Source: Calothrix sp. PCC 7103 (GTDB lineage Bacteria > Cyanobacteriota > Cyanobacteriia > Cyanobacteriales > Nostocaceae). From it: DNA of 64,000 nt. How positions within the stretch are numbered: position 1 is the first letter of the stretch; each line of letters begins with the position of its first letter. Of the stretch, positions 27,231 to 37,982 are shown in pieces. A model generated the notes under the pieces. That model did not search any database and was not told the origin of the DNA. It was given only the letters and a program-made list of their open reading frames with translations. Both the position numbers and the translations under genes were made by a program. The DNA is taken from the NCBI RefSeq assembly GCF_000331305.1, contig NZ_KB217478.1:8463481-8527480 (forward strand). Direction: 5' to 3'.

Positions 27231-27659
27231 CTAACCTTGTATGGCGCCTAGCTGTTGTAATAATCCCATCCAATTCACAGCATTACGTGTTTCTACGAGC
27301 TTACCGTTTGCAATTTTGTAAATACTAATGCCAGTCATTGATACTTTTTGACCTGTTGCACGAATACCGGCAAAATCCCCAGAATGAGTGTATGTACCCG
27401 TCCACCGTGCAATAACTCTATCGTCTGTTGCAATCAATTCGTCGATTGTATAATGCGTATTGCTAAATATAGCGGTGGCACCACGATAGTCTTGTTTGGC
27501 ACCTTGTACTCCTCGCCCTGGTGGATTGTGTCCATAATCTATATAATCAGGAGAAATTATTTCATCAAGAACTTCTTCATGTCCTTGATTGAAAACTTCT
27601 TCATAAAATCGTTCTACAGTCAATTTGTTTTGTTCTTCTACCGATATTTCTGTTTTCAT
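27231..27659 (-). CDS. SnoaL-like ester cyclase family protein
   Basis: 142 residues, matching the size of SnoaL/NTF2-like alpha+beta barrel proteins. Typical segments are VERFYEEVFNQGHEEVLDEI, then DYIDYGHNPPGRG, IATDDRVIARWTGTYTHSGDF and NGKLVETRNAVNWMGLLQQLG. Proteins of this group are annotated as ester cyclases but most have no known reaction. It sits between an aldo/keto reductase and a flavin reductase in one operon, which suggests a role in handling reactive or aromatic compounds. Confidence 0.85.
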   Translation of the reverse strand: MKTEISVEEQNKLTVERFYEEVFNQGHEEVLDEIISPDYIDYGHNPPGRGVQGAKQDYRGATAIFSNTHYTIDELIATDDRVIARWTGTYTHSGDFAGIRATGQKVSMTGISIYKIANGKLVETRNAVNWMGLLQQLGAIQG

Positions 27660-27680
27660 TGCAATACCTTTTACTTTTAT

Positions 27681-28670
<990 letters not shown>

Positions 28671-28850
28671 TATTACTCAAACTACACGAAACGTGGTTTT
28701 GTAAGTATTGATTCCAGCTTATAATTCTTACCTGATGTTCAACTTCATCCTAAGACTGATTTATTTTTAACGATATAAAATTAATGATATAGAGTAGTAG
28801 ATTCGCTCAAATGCGCCAAAAAAAGTTAGTGTGGTATTGAAAAGTTGTAA

Positions 28851-30104
28851 TTGTATAGGGATTTCGCGTTGCGACCTTTAAGAATTATTGTAATTGGGGG
28901 AGGCGCCGCTGGTTTTTTTGGCGCCATTGCTGCTGCTAGGGCAAATTCTTTAGCAGAAATTATTTTGTTGGAAGCAGGTGGCCAACTGCTGTCGAAAGTG
29001 CGTGTGTCGGGTGGTGGGAGATGTAACGTTACCCACGCTTGTTTTGATCCAAAAGTGCTGACACAAAACTATCCTAGAGGAAGTAAAGCTTTAATTGGTG
29101 CCTTTACTAAGTTTCAAGCTCAAGATACTGTAACTTGGTTTAATAAACATGGTGTTCAACTTAAAACTGAACCTGATGGACGAATGTTTCCGACTACCGA
29201 TAATTCGGAGACTATTGTTGATTGTTTGATGGAAACTGCTAAGTATGTAGGTATCAGAATTTGCACAGGTACACCCGTTGTGTCGGTAAATAAGTTAAGT
29301 AAAGGGTTTGAGGTGGTTCTCAAGTCTGGTGATACATTGGAAGCTGACCGTTTGTTAGTGGCGACTGGTAGTAATCCGGTAGGTTATAAAATTGCTCAGT
29401 CCTTTGGACATAATATCGAATCACCTGTTCCTTCACTATTTACTTTTAATGTTCACGATGAAAGCTTACGAGAATTGGCAGGTGTAAGCGTTAACCCTGT
29501 TAAGTTACGCTTGACTGTTCCAGGAAATCATCAATTAGAGCAAACCGGAGCATTGTTAATTACGCATTGGGGAGTTAGTGGCCCTGCTGTACTTAAACTT
29601 TCGGCATGGGGCGCCCGTGTATTACACTCTAGTAAATATCAGGCAAATTTGTCTGTTAATTGGTTGCCGCAATTTACTCAAGAAGAACTACGACAAAAAT
29701 TACTGGCAGTCAAAGACGAAGTACCAAGACGCGCAATTTTATTACATCGTGGTGTAGATATACCTCACCGTCTATGGCAATATATGGCAATACGTGCAGG
29801 AGTTGAGAGTGCTGAAACTCGCTGGGCAGAACTTTCTAAAAAACAACTCAATTTACTCATTCAGGAACTTACTCAAGGACAATTTCCTGTAAACGGTAAA
29901 GGTGTATTTAAAGATGAGTTTGTTACTTGTGGTGGTGTTCAGCTTAAAGAAGTCAATTTCAAAACAATGGAAAGTAAGCTAGTTCCTGGATTACACTTTG
30001 CTGGAGAAGTACTAGATATCGATGGTGTAACTGGTGGTTTTAACTTTCAAAGTGCTTGGACTACCGGATATTTAGCCGGTTCGGCAATAGCTAACGAAAA
30101 TTAA
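28851..30104 (+). CDS. BaiN/HI0933-family flavoprotein
   Basis: 417 residues from TTG 28851; a second TTG at 28869, nearer the FAD fold, is equally possible, and there is no ATG. FAD-binding IVIGGGAAGFFGAIAAARA, the family motif KVRVSGGGRCNVTHA, and the C-terminal GVTGGFNFQSAWTTGYLAG are all present. HI0933/BaiN-like flavoproteins are widespread, with unclear substrates (BaiN reduces bile-acid intermediates in gut bacteria, which is not relevant here). Single gene divergent from the AKR operon. Confidence 0.88.
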   Translation: MYRDFALRPLRIIVIGGGAAGFFGAIAAARANSLAEIILLEAGGQLLSKVRVSGGGRCNVTHACFDPKVLTQNYPRGSKALIGAFTKFQAQDTVTWFNKHGVQLKTEPDGRMFPTTDNSETIVDCLMETAKYVGIRICTGTPVVSVNKLSKGFEVVLKSGDTLEADRLLVATGSNPVGYKIAQSFGHNIESPVPSLFTFNVHDESLRELAGVSVNPVKLRLTVPGNHQLEQTGALLITHWGVSGPAVLKLSAWGARVLHSSKYQANLSVNWLPQFTQEELRQKLLAVKDEVPRRAILLHRGVDIPHRLWQYMAIRAGVESAETRWAELSKKQLNLLIQELTQGQFPVNGKGVFKDEFVTCGGVQLKEVNFKTMESKLVPGLHFAGEVLDIDGVTGGFNFQSAWTTGYLAGSAIANEN

Positions 30105-30120
30105 CCTTTATTTACCCAAA

Positions 30121-30468
30121 CTAGCAGTCAATGCCTTTTTCCTTTGACTGCTGGATAACCATTTTCTCTAAAATGATTCCAACTTTGTCTATAGCTTGAT
30201 TTGTATTGCATTGAAACTTGGTAAGTTGAGAAATATCTTGCTTTTGCTGCTTTAACTCCTCAGCGACAAGTCCAAAATTCTTTTGCTGCTGTAAAGCTAT
30301 AGACATTAAAGCTTCGACCTTAAATCTCAAATCCGCAACAGTCGCTTGTAGGGATTCGTTCCGATTTCGCAATATCTCTACTGATGTTCGTAAATCAGCA
30401 TTGACATCGACTTGTCTATCGAGTCCAGCTTCTGTCCAGTCCAAACGTTCGTTAGTTGTGTCGGTCAT
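30121..30468 (-). CDS. Small coiled-coil protein of unknown function
   Basis: 115 residues, polar, with a predicted coiled coil over most of its length (heptad-like EILRNRNESLQATVADLRF through AEELKQQKQDISQL). No signal or membrane segment. The start ATG 30468 is followed by a Thr/Asn-rich leader. Its stop is 17 bp from the end of the convergent flavoprotein gene. Similar short coiled-coil proteins are common near cyanobacterial genes; no function can be assigned. Confidence 0.6.
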   Translation of the reverse strand: MTDTTNERLDWTEAGLDRQVDVNADLRTSVEILRNRNESLQATVADLRFKVEALMSIALQQQKNFGLVAEELKQQKQDISQLTKFQCNTNQAIDKVGIILEKMVIQQSKEKGIDC

Positions 30469-31268
30469 TGTAATTGTAGTATCTCTTAGACTGCCTAATT
30501 CTCTACCTATCTTTTATTTATGCTACTACATACTAGAAAATTCCTGAATCAATTTTATCCAATCTTTGAAATTATCACTCACTGCTTACTCAAAATAATT
30601 TGTCGGGTTTTCAATAAATCGAGTATTGATAATATTGCTACACTCTAACCTAAGTATTTTGAGTTAATGGTTGGTGTTTATTATATATAATTTGTGTTAT
30701 ATGCTTTTTGTAATAAATATTTATACACTGCTCAATAAATATAATTTGTATTAAGTAGTAGTCTGTGTCATTAATTTTGGTGTCTTCTTTCTTCTTAATT
30801 CTTTCTTTGCGCCTTTGCATTCTTTGCGGTTCGTTTTTTATACTCACCAAAATTAATAACATAAACCACTAGTTAAATCATTTAAGAATTGACGTTGCGC
30901 TGATTTTATTTGTAATGATTGGAGTATATTGAATAGTTGTGGCAGTTTATTTATGTACTGTTGCATGAGGATATTGGCTATTTTGGCGAAATATTTCATA
31001 AAAACGGCGCCTTTCTATTTAAGACATTAACTAATAACGCATTATTACAAACAATGGAGTTGAGACCATGTGACTGATGCAATAATAAGTATTTATATCA
31101 ATAGGTATAATTAGTATTCTATCTATGTACTGATGACATTTTAACAGTCAATATTATAATTGGATTCCATCTATGTTTAAATTTGGAGGCTTATTAACGT
31201 ACATAAAAGTTTAATAATATACTTTGGGTTTCACCCAACCTACATAAATTAAAAAAAGGGGTTTATTT
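30469..31268. other. 800-bp AT-rich spacer with repeat fragments
   Basis: No convincing gene. It contains a dispersed-repeat fragment at 30790-30834 (CTTTGCGCCTTTGCATTC type, common between cyanobacterial genes), a GGCGCC at 31006, and a hairpin TTGGGTTTCACCCAA at 31225-31239 related to family E, just before the tyrosine kinase gene. The latter could influence that gene's leader transcript. Confidence 0.55.
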
Positions 31269-33500
31269 GTGGCTATTAATGATGTTGAACAAGAACAACT
31301 GAATACAGTTGATATCAGGCAATTATTCAAAATTATACTCCGGCGCCGCTTTTTAATTCTGGGTATAGCGGGTGTGGTGATGTCAACCGCAGGTATTTTG
31401 GCGTTTATTGCAAAACCCAATTATCAAAGCTCGATGGAACTACTTGTTCGGTCGAATTTATATACAAACACAAAATCATCTAATAACTCAACTGATGCAA
31501 ATAGCAACTTTACAAACTCAAATACAGAAGTAATAGACTATACAGCGCAGTTACAGTTAATGCTCAGTAATCACTTAATAGAAAAAGCAGTTGTAATACT
31601 ACGTCCTGATTATCCTGATATTAAAATTGAAGACATAAAAGGTAAACTCACCGTTGCTGGTGTAGAGTCAGGGACTGGAATCAATCGTACTCCAAGTCAG
31701 GTATTTGAAATAAAGTATAAAAATCATGACCCTATCAAAACACAACGGGTACTACAAACGTTACTTAAAGTATACCAAGATTATAATATTGAACAGCAGA
31801 AGCAGCGACTAACTAAAGGGATGACGTTTGTTAACGAACGTTTACCAAAGGTAAAAATTAGTGTTGCTACTGCCGAAAGCAATTTAGAAGCTTTCCGTAA
31901 AAAACATAATATACTTGACCCAGAAGCGCAATCAAAAATTCTTTTAGAAAATCTGGCAGATACTCAAAAGCAGTTACAAACTACACGCGCACAATTACAA
32001 GATGTGCAAGCTAGATATACAGCATTGCAAGATAAGCTAGCAGCATCACCAAGTAGTGCCATGATTTCATCGCGCTTAAGCCAATCTACAAGGTATCAAA
32101 CATTACTTAATGAAATTCAAAAAACCGAGTTAGCTTTAGCTCAAGAGCGAATTCGCTATACTGATGACTCTCCAGTAGTACAGAAACTAGTCCAACAGCG
32201 AAAAAATCAATTAGCATTACTCAAACAAGAAGTTACTCGTGCGTTAGCTTTCCAAACAGGGAAAAAAGTTTCGCAACTAAGAAACTCAGAAATTGACGCA
32301 GTAATAAATCAAGCTTTAAAGCAATCTGCCTCTAATGAGTCATTATTAGCTGAAGGGCAAATGGCAGAAGTTGATATAAAGTTAGTAGAAGAAGTCATAC
32401 AAGTGCAAACAACTGCACTAGGTTTAGAAGCGAACGAAAAAAGTTTATCAAACTCAGAAAAGCGTTTACGGTTTGAATTAGCTAAATATCCTGGTTTGAT
32501 AGCAGAATACAATCGTTTGCTACCTGAAGTTGAAACCAACCGTAAAACTCTCGAACAACTAATGCAAACGCAACAGTCGCTAAGTTTGCAACTTGCTCAA
32601 GGTGGTTTCGACTGGCAAACATTAGAGGCACCGGAACGTGGAATATATACTGGTAGTGGTCGCTCATTAATACTGGGTGGAGGTGCTATTGCGGCGCCGA
32701 TAATTGCTATTGTTGTAGCACTAATCTTAGAAATGCTTAACGACTCAATTCACACATCATATGAACTGCAACGAATTACTAACTTACGCTTATTAGGAAT
32801 AGTCCCTAAATTAGCTAAGAATTATAAACGTAAGCGAGCTTTATTAACGGAGTGCAGTACTGAAGTACTGATTACTAGGATGGGGGGTTTGTCGGTAGCT
32901 TCTTTGCCATCGCATGAGAACCTGGATATGGCATATCAAAATATCAACATTCTCAACTCACCCTTACCATATAAATCATTGATGGTAACGTCCGCTAACT
33001 TCGGTGAGGGAAAATCAACAGTAACATTAGGACTTGCTGTCAGTTCTGCACGAACACACCATCGAGTATTAATTATTGATGCAAACCTACGCGAACCGAG
33101 TTTACATAAATACCTCGACCTACAAAACGAATGGGGACTATCACTTTTACTAGTCGATGAAGCACACTCAACATTTAAAGACTACATTCAGCCAATCCAT
33201 CCATCAATAGATGTACTAACCGCAGGTCCTCCAGAACTCGAAGATACAGTCAAATTGCTGAGTTCGCGACGCATGAAAGAACTGTTAAAGGAATTCGAGC
33301 AAAATTACGACCTCATATTAGTAGACGCTCCACCAATACTTAATACAGTAGACGCACGAATTTTAGCAACGTTATGTAACGCTATAGTCATAATTGCTCG
33401 TCTGGGTCAAATAACTCGTGCCGAACTTACCCAAACCAAAGAAATTCTAGAAAACCTCAACTTAATCGGCATTATAGCCAATCAAGCCACCAATAGGTGA
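31269..33500 (+). CDS. Polysaccharide co-polymerase/tyrosine autokinase (Wzc-like BY-kinase)
   Basis: 743 residues from GTG 31269. The N-terminal Wzz domain has a membrane helix at about 32-52 (FLILGIAGVVMSTAGILAF), then a long coiled coil (about 180-410), the second helix at about 470-490 and a cytoplasmic BY-kinase domain (about 560-743). Kinase motifs: Walker A ANFGEGKSTVTLG (about 577-589), Walker A' VLIIDANLREPS, Walker B LILVDAPP. The usual C-terminal tyrosine cluster is missing (it ends NQATNR), so autophosphorylation may use other sites. The family controls chain length in capsule or exopolysaccharide export. It has surface-protein genes behind it. Confidence 0.92.
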   Translation: MAINDVEQEQLNTVDIRQLFKIILRRRFLILGIAGVVMSTAGILAFIAKPNYQSSMELLVRSNLYTNTKSSNNSTDANSNFTNSNTEVIDYTAQLQLMLSNHLIEKAVVILRPDYPDIKIEDIKGKLTVAGVESGTGINRTPSQVFEIKYKNHDPIKTQRVLQTLLKVYQDYNIEQQKQRLTKGMTFVNERLPKVKISVATAESNLEAFRKKHNILDPEAQSKILLENLADTQKQLQTTRAQLQDVQARYTALQDKLAASPSSAMISSRLSQSTRYQTLLNEIQKTELALAQERIRYTDDSPVVQKLVQQRKNQLALLKQEVTRALAFQTGKKVSQLRNSEIDAVINQALKQSASNESLLAEGQMAEVDIKLVEEVIQVQTTALGLEANEKSLSNSEKRLRFELAKYPGLIAEYNRLLPEVETNRKTLEQLMQTQQSLSLQLAQGGFDWQTLEAPERGIYTGSGRSLILGGGAIAAPIIAIVVALILEMLNDSIHTSYELQRITNLRLLGIVPKLAKNYKRKRALLTECSTEVLITRMGGLSVASLPSHENLDMAYQNINILNSPLPYKSLMVTSANFGEGKSTVTLGLAVSSARTHHRVLIIDANLREPSLHKYLDLQNEWGLSLLLVDEAHSTFKDYIQPIHPSIDVLTAGPPELEDTVKLLSSRRMKELLKEFEQNYDLILVDAPPILNTVDARILATLCNAIVIIARLGQITRAELTQTKEILENLNLIGIIANQATNR

Positions 33501-33526
33501 TTTATTTAAGTTAGGACTTACGCACA

Positions 33527-33540
33527 AAAGCCGGGTTTCT
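33527..33540. repeat. Family B half copy
   Basis: AAAGCCGGGTTTCT, a degenerate family B copy lying 6 bp beyond the stop of the minus-strand adhesin gene, between two convergent genes. Confidence 0.6.
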
Positions 33541-33546
33541 ATTTCT

Positions 33547-36186
33547 TCAATTGCATGATGCTTGATTCTTAGGAATTTGAACAGTGCTAGGAGCCTTTGC
33601 GATTAATTCTACTTCACCATCAGCATTTTTAATCCATGCTTGTGAATCGATTAATTCTTGATTGTTAATGGTTGATATTTGCTTTTCTGTCACCGACTGA
33701 GTGCGTCTACTATTTTTATTAGGGAAAATACGCAAATCTTGCCATAGTACTTGACCTTGAATTATATTAGTGGGATTTTCAGGTAAGCCTTGGCGCCCAA
33801 CAATAGTAAAACTGTTGGTCTTATCACCTCTACAACCATCAACTATTTGCTGTGAGGAATCATTAAATGTAGATTCCGGTATCCATAATGCTTGTTGAGA
33901 AAAATTAGCATCAGATAAATTGATTTGCACAATTCCATTAAATTCTACACCAGCTTCTGAAGATGCTGTGATGTCACTTTCTTGTGTTAATGAGGGGCTA
34001 AATTTTGTTCCAAAGATTGCTTTAGCATTAACTAAAACTCGACCAGCAAAACTTTGTTGAGCATTTGCAGTGATATCGCTATTTTGTTGAGGTACGCCGA
34101 TGAGAAAATCAGTATCTATGAAAATGTTACCTCCTATTCCATCGCCTCGTGCATTCGTAGTAATTTTACTACCTTGAAGCATTTGAATTTTTTCAGATCG
34201 AAGATTAATGTTTCCTTTATCTCCTAAAGTTTCTGTGGTGATAATACTTTTATTGTCAAGCAAAATAAAGTTAGCTTGTACATTTATATTTCCTGATGTT
34301 CCCTGTCCTGGCGGAACATTTGGGTTAATGCTAGAAAAATTACTAGCGTTAATAGTTGCTCCATCTCGAATAATTAGCTTATCTACAGCAATATTGATAT
34401 CACCTCCCGCTCCAGTTCCAATGAGGTTACTTGCAAATAATCCGCTACGACCTTTTTCTGTAGTTCCAATTAGCCGAATCTCAGTAGCTCGAATGTTTAA
34501 CTCCCCTCCATTTCCAGCGCCAAAGGTTCCAGTTGCTACTTGACCACCGTTCGCAACTTCTAAAGTTCCTGCCTCAATAGTCAATTTCCCTCCATCACTT
34601 CTGCCGTCTAACCCCTCAGTTGTCTCTATCAGGCTAGGATTAAATTGATTAAAACCAGCTACATTTATTTCAGAAGCTCGAATAGTTAACTCACCAGTTT
34701 TTCCAAAACCATCATTACTAACTAATATCAATCCACCATCATTGACTCGCAATTTTCCAGTCTCCAACATTAATCTGCCTGCATTACCTGTACCTCCAGG
34801 CAGAACACTAGCAAATAAACCGCTCGAATTTCCAGGACTAGAGCCACTTACATCAACTTCTGAAGCTTTTATAGTTACATGTCCAGCATTCCCTGAAGCC
34901 CCGAAACCAAAACTACTGGCAACTATCTGGGCACCATCAGTGATTAACAAACGTCCAGTTTCTATGTTGATATTCCCTCCATTTCCAGAAACTCCTGGGG
35001 CAACTGGCGCAAACAAACCACTTGTTCCCAAGGGAGTGGCGCCAATAAGTTCCACATTCTCAGCTTTAACTGTTAAAGTGCCTGCATTTCCTGAGCCAAA
35101 TGTACCAGTTGATATTTGAGTACCATCAGCAACTAATAGGTGCCTGGTTTCAATTGTTAAATTGCCTCCATTTCCCGTAGCACCCGGAGCAACATCAATA
35201 AATACACCTCCATAAAAAGGATTATCTTTTGCCTGTCGAATAACCTCTACTGATTCAGAACCTTTGACGCTTATAATTCCTGCGGCGCCGTCATTCAAAT
35301 TATTTGCAAGCATTGCCGAACCATCAATTAGGCTAATACGCTGACCTTGAATGTGAATTGCACCATCATTACCACTGGTATCAATCGAAGCTGCTTGCGA
35401 TAGTTTAATATCTTTAAAATTATTTATATTTTCATAGTTAAATGCCCATCCTGGATTGGTGCTTGTCAGCTTAACCGTTCCCTCTTGATTAACACTACCA
35501 ACCTCTACTCGTCCTCCCGTTGCTGTAAGATTTCCTCCCTCCAGCAAAACATTACCACCAACTAGTGCTAAAGTTTGATTAGGCACCACCCCAAGTCCAA
35601 CAGGGCGATTTTGCCTGTTAATCGCAAAAGTCTCAAAATCAATACTAAGATTGTTCCCCATTCCCTGCACAACGATATCCCCTGCCCTATTGCCAAATTG
35701 TAAGCCAATAGGAACACTAACCTTTAGTAAGGGGGGAGCTTGAGGGTTTGTAGCACTAAAAAAATTACCCGAAGCAAACTGAATACTGTTGGCTGTAGTA
35801 GCGATAAAAGAACCACCAATATTAAGAGAAGCATTAGAGCCAAAAATAATGCCTTGGGGATTGAGAAGGAATAAATTAGCAGTACCGTTATTCCGAATTA
35901 AACCATTAATTTGGGAGGCTGATAAACCAGTTACCCGACTAAAGATGCTCTCAACCTGAAGAGGGTTATTGAAATAAGCTTCTGTTCCTGTGGGAATGGA
36001 AAATTTCTCAAAGCTGTGAAAAAGTAACTTGTTCTCAATGATTGTGCCACCTGTTATCTCGTTGACGCTCCCGTTTGTTTGGATGATGGAATTGCTAGGT
36101 AGAGTCGTATCAGGTATGATTTCGGCTTTGGCGAAAGAACCTAAATGATAACCTGAGACGAGGACAAACACTAGGAATTTATTCAT
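33547..36186 (-). CDS. Two-partner-secretion exoprotein (filamentous haemagglutinin N-domain)
   Basis: 879 residues. A signal peptide (about 1-21, MNKFLVFVLVSGYHLGSFAKA) leads into a TPS domain (about 25-260) with the conserved NGLIRNNGTANLFLLNPQGI and FGSNASLNIGGSFIATTANS. A long beta-helix follows, built of repeats like GNGGNLTIETRHLLVADGAQ. The C-terminus has paired Cys near CRGDK and QASCN, seen in cyanobacterial relatives. Such proteins are exported by an outer-membrane TpsB channel and act as adhesins or surface fibres. No TpsB gene is in the window. A TTA-repeat tract lies just upstream of the start. Confidence 0.9.
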   Translation of the reverse strand: MNKFLVFVLVSGYHLGSFAKAEIIPDTTLPSNSIIQTNGSVNEITGGTIIENKLLFHSFEKFSIPTGTEAYFNNPLQVESIFSRVTGLSASQINGLIRNNGTANLFLLNPQGIIFGSNASLNIGGSFIATTANSIQFASGNFFSATNPQAPPLLKVSVPIGLQFGNRAGDIVVQGMGNNLSIDFETFAINRQNRPVGLGVVPNQTLALVGGNVLLEGGNLTATGGRVEVGSVNQEGTVKLTSTNPGWAFNYENINNFKDIKLSQAASIDTSGNDGAIHIQGQRISLIDGSAMLANNLNDGAAGIISVKGSESVEVIRQAKDNPFYGGVFIDVAPGATGNGGNLTIETRHLLVADGTQISTGTFGSGNAGTLTVKAENVELIGATPLGTSGLFAPVAPGVSGNGGNINIETGRLLITDGAQIVASSFGFGASGNAGHVTIKASEVDVSGSSPGNSSGLFASVLPGGTGNAGRLMLETGKLRVNDGGLILVSNDGFGKTGELTIRASEINVAGFNQFNPSLIETTEGLDGRSDGGKLTIEAGTLEVANGGQVATGTFGAGNGGELNIRATEIRLIGTTEKGRSGLFASNLIGTGAGGDINIAVDKLIIRDGATINASNFSSINPNVPPGQGTSGNINVQANFILLDNKSIITTETLGDKGNINLRSEKIQMLQGSKITTNARGDGIGGNIFIDTDFLIGVPQQNSDITANAQQSFAGRVLVNAKAIFGTKFSPSLTQESDITASSEAGVEFNGIVQINLSDANFSQQALWIPESTFNDSSQQIVDGCRGDKTNSFTIVGRQGLPENPTNIIQGQVLWQDLRIFPNKNSRRTQSVTEKQISTINNQELIDSQAWIKNADGEVELIAKAPSTVQIPKNQASCN

Positions 36187-36196
36187 GAAAATTGAG

Positions 36197-36223
36197 TAAT
36201 AATAATTATTATTATTATTATTA
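36197..36223. repeat. Trinucleotide tract (TAA)3(TTA)6 upstream of the adhesin gene
   Basis: Nine trinucleotide units, ending 10 bp before the ATG of the TPS adhesin gene (minus strand). In this leader position a change of copy number would shift spacing between promoter or ribosome-binding site and start. Confidence 0.85.
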
Positions 36224-36236
36224 TAAGTATTACCAC

Positions 36237-37658
36237 TTAATTTGATGAATTAACATTGTTCGACTGTTTTGGGCTTGACAGCTTTTTTCGAGAAACCAAA
36301 CCCAGCCCAACAAGCCCCAACAACCCAATAAATGATGATGGTTCTGGTGTTTTTGCCACTTGACTCGCAGTATCTAATGTTTGCCAACTATAATTTTGCC
36401 AGAAACCTTCTTGGCGCCAACAGCCTGGGGTTCCACGGATACAAGTTACGGGACCCCACTCATAAATTTGGCTTTGGTCAATCATCGTTGCTACGTCTTG
36501 GTCGCGATTTTGACTAAGAAGTTCAGCAGCTTCGATGGGGTTTGCATCAAGCCAAGTTACTGTTTTACCTATTCGCTGTGCTAGTCGCTCTTTCGCTTGA
36601 CCATGTAAAGTCGTATAATCAATGTTACCTTGTCCCAAATCCCAACCAATGGCATCCATTGCGCGTCTATCAATGGTTGTGATGCTTCGCCTTTGACCTA
36701 CACTAAGTAATGGGTCCATAATACCTAATACATTACTTTCTTGTTTCCAGTGACTGGCTTGTTCACCATCACCACCGAAGCTAGTATTTTCTCCTGTTGC
36801 GAAATAAGCCAAAGAAGTTTGACCACCATCAACAGAGAAATAAGGATTACCACCGATGGATAGGTCAAGCCAATTCTCAGAAACTCCTGCTGCTGCAACA
36901 CTCTGTTGCGAATAACGGAACATATCCAGTGGGGTGACGTTGTTTAAAGTACCTGTTAAGCTGGAATAAAAATCATCTATATTATTCTGGTTATATTGCG
37001 TTTTTTGGCTTAACCATCCTGGTCTATCAATTCCACTCACAAAGCCAAGAATATGACCTACTTCGTGAACTCCAACGCTCAAGAAGTCTAATTTGTTATT
37101 GGGAACGGGGTTATTCAGAAAATCGTAATTCCAACTCACAGGTAAGCTTGATAAGTTACTCATGAGTATGTAACCATCAAGAGCATTGTTATTACCATTC
37201 AACATTTTTAGTGCCTTCGCGTTGGCACGAGTCATATTCAGTTCTTCGTTATTATCTACTTTAAAACCATCGATATAAGCAGTAAACTTGTCTACTTCAT
37301 CTTGTAAGTTGTTAAAAACGCTGGTGTCATCAGCAGATGCGATGTCAGCTTGTAAATTATTCCGCCAGTTAGTATATGTTTGATTTGCTGCTATTCCAGG
37401 AAGCGCACCACCAATAACATTTGTTGGTAAGTCGTTTGTCATCTCGACGTAAATATTAACACTAGCATTATCGGATAAATGTGATGACCAGATTCCACCA
37501 GCCATCTCAAAACCAACCATTTGCTCTAGTGTTGTTCCTTGTGCATAATTAAAGTTGAAGGTAAGAGCATGAACTGAGGCACTACTTGCGATAACTCCTG
37601 TAAAAGCAAGAATAATTTTTAAACACAAACTATTAATATTTAAACTAATATTTTTCAT
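36237..37658 (-). CDS. Secreted NF038122-type metalloprotease with PEP-CTERM anchor
   Basis: 473 residues. Signal peptide about 1-31 (ending SSASVHA). Zinc motif HEVGHILGFVSGID with His198, Glu199, His202. A C-terminal PEP-CTERM tripartite signal: PEPSS, then the helix FIGLLGLVGLGLVS, then basic RKK near residues 442-462. PEP-CTERM proteins are recognised by exosortase and processed for the cell surface, typically in strains that make exopolysaccharide. The nearby BY-kinase fits that. No exosortase gene is in the window. Protease substrate unknown. Confidence 0.85.
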   Translation of the reverse strand: MKNISLNINSLCLKIILAFTGVIASSASVHALTFNFNYAQGTTLEQMVGFEMAGGIWSSHLSDNASVNIYVEMTNDLPTNVIGGALPGIAANQTYTNWRNNLQADIASADDTSVFNNLQDEVDKFTAYIDGFKVDNNEELNMTRANAKALKMLNGNNNALDGYILMSNLSSLPVSWNYDFLNNPVPNNKLDFLSVGVHEVGHILGFVSGIDRPGWLSQKTQYNQNNIDDFYSSLTGTLNNVTPLDMFRYSQQSVAAAGVSENWLDLSIGGNPYFSVDGGQTSLAYFATGENTSFGGDGEQASHWKQESNVLGIMDPLLSVGQRRSITTIDRRAMDAIGWDLGQGNIDYTTLHGQAKERLAQRIGKTVTWLDANPIEAAELLSQNRDQDVATMIDQSQIYEWGPVTCIRGTPGCWRQEGFWQNYSWQTLDTASQVAKTPEPSSFIGLLGLVGLGLVSRKKLSSPKQSNNVNSSN

Positions 37659-37982
37659 TTTATTGCCTGTATAAAATTATAATTTTTATGCTGGAATATT
37701 CATAATATAATTTAATTTTGTTTAAAACTTATTTAATTTAGAAGAAATTTATTTAAATTAATTACTAATCTTTATTCGATAATGAGACATTAACGTATAA
37801 TCGTTTAAGTGAAAATACATACTTCATCTGCTTTTTTAATACTATTTGATGATTTGTGTCCAAATAAATTTTGGAGGTATCTGCAATTCAACCTAAAGAT
37901 ATATATGTAGCTTCAAAAATTAAAATACGATAAATTCAAGTTATTAACTCCTCCCCCAAAAAAACATCTAAATCCGAACAAT
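37659..37982. other. AT-rich divergent spacer
   Basis: 324 bp between the metalloprotease and the 112-residue membrane protein. Very AT-rich, with no repeat of the families named here and no gene recognised; presumably it holds the two promoters. Confidence 0.5.

Noticed and set aside
30650-30862. 70-codon minus-strand frame (NEPQRMQRRKERIKKK)
   Set aside because: It is a translation of a common cyanobacterial spacer repeat (TTTGCGCCTTTGC type), not a gene.
34208-35119. Plus-strand frames antisense to the adhesin gene
   Set aside because: Shadows of the repetitive beta-helix coding sequence; proline-rich artefacts of its reverse complement.
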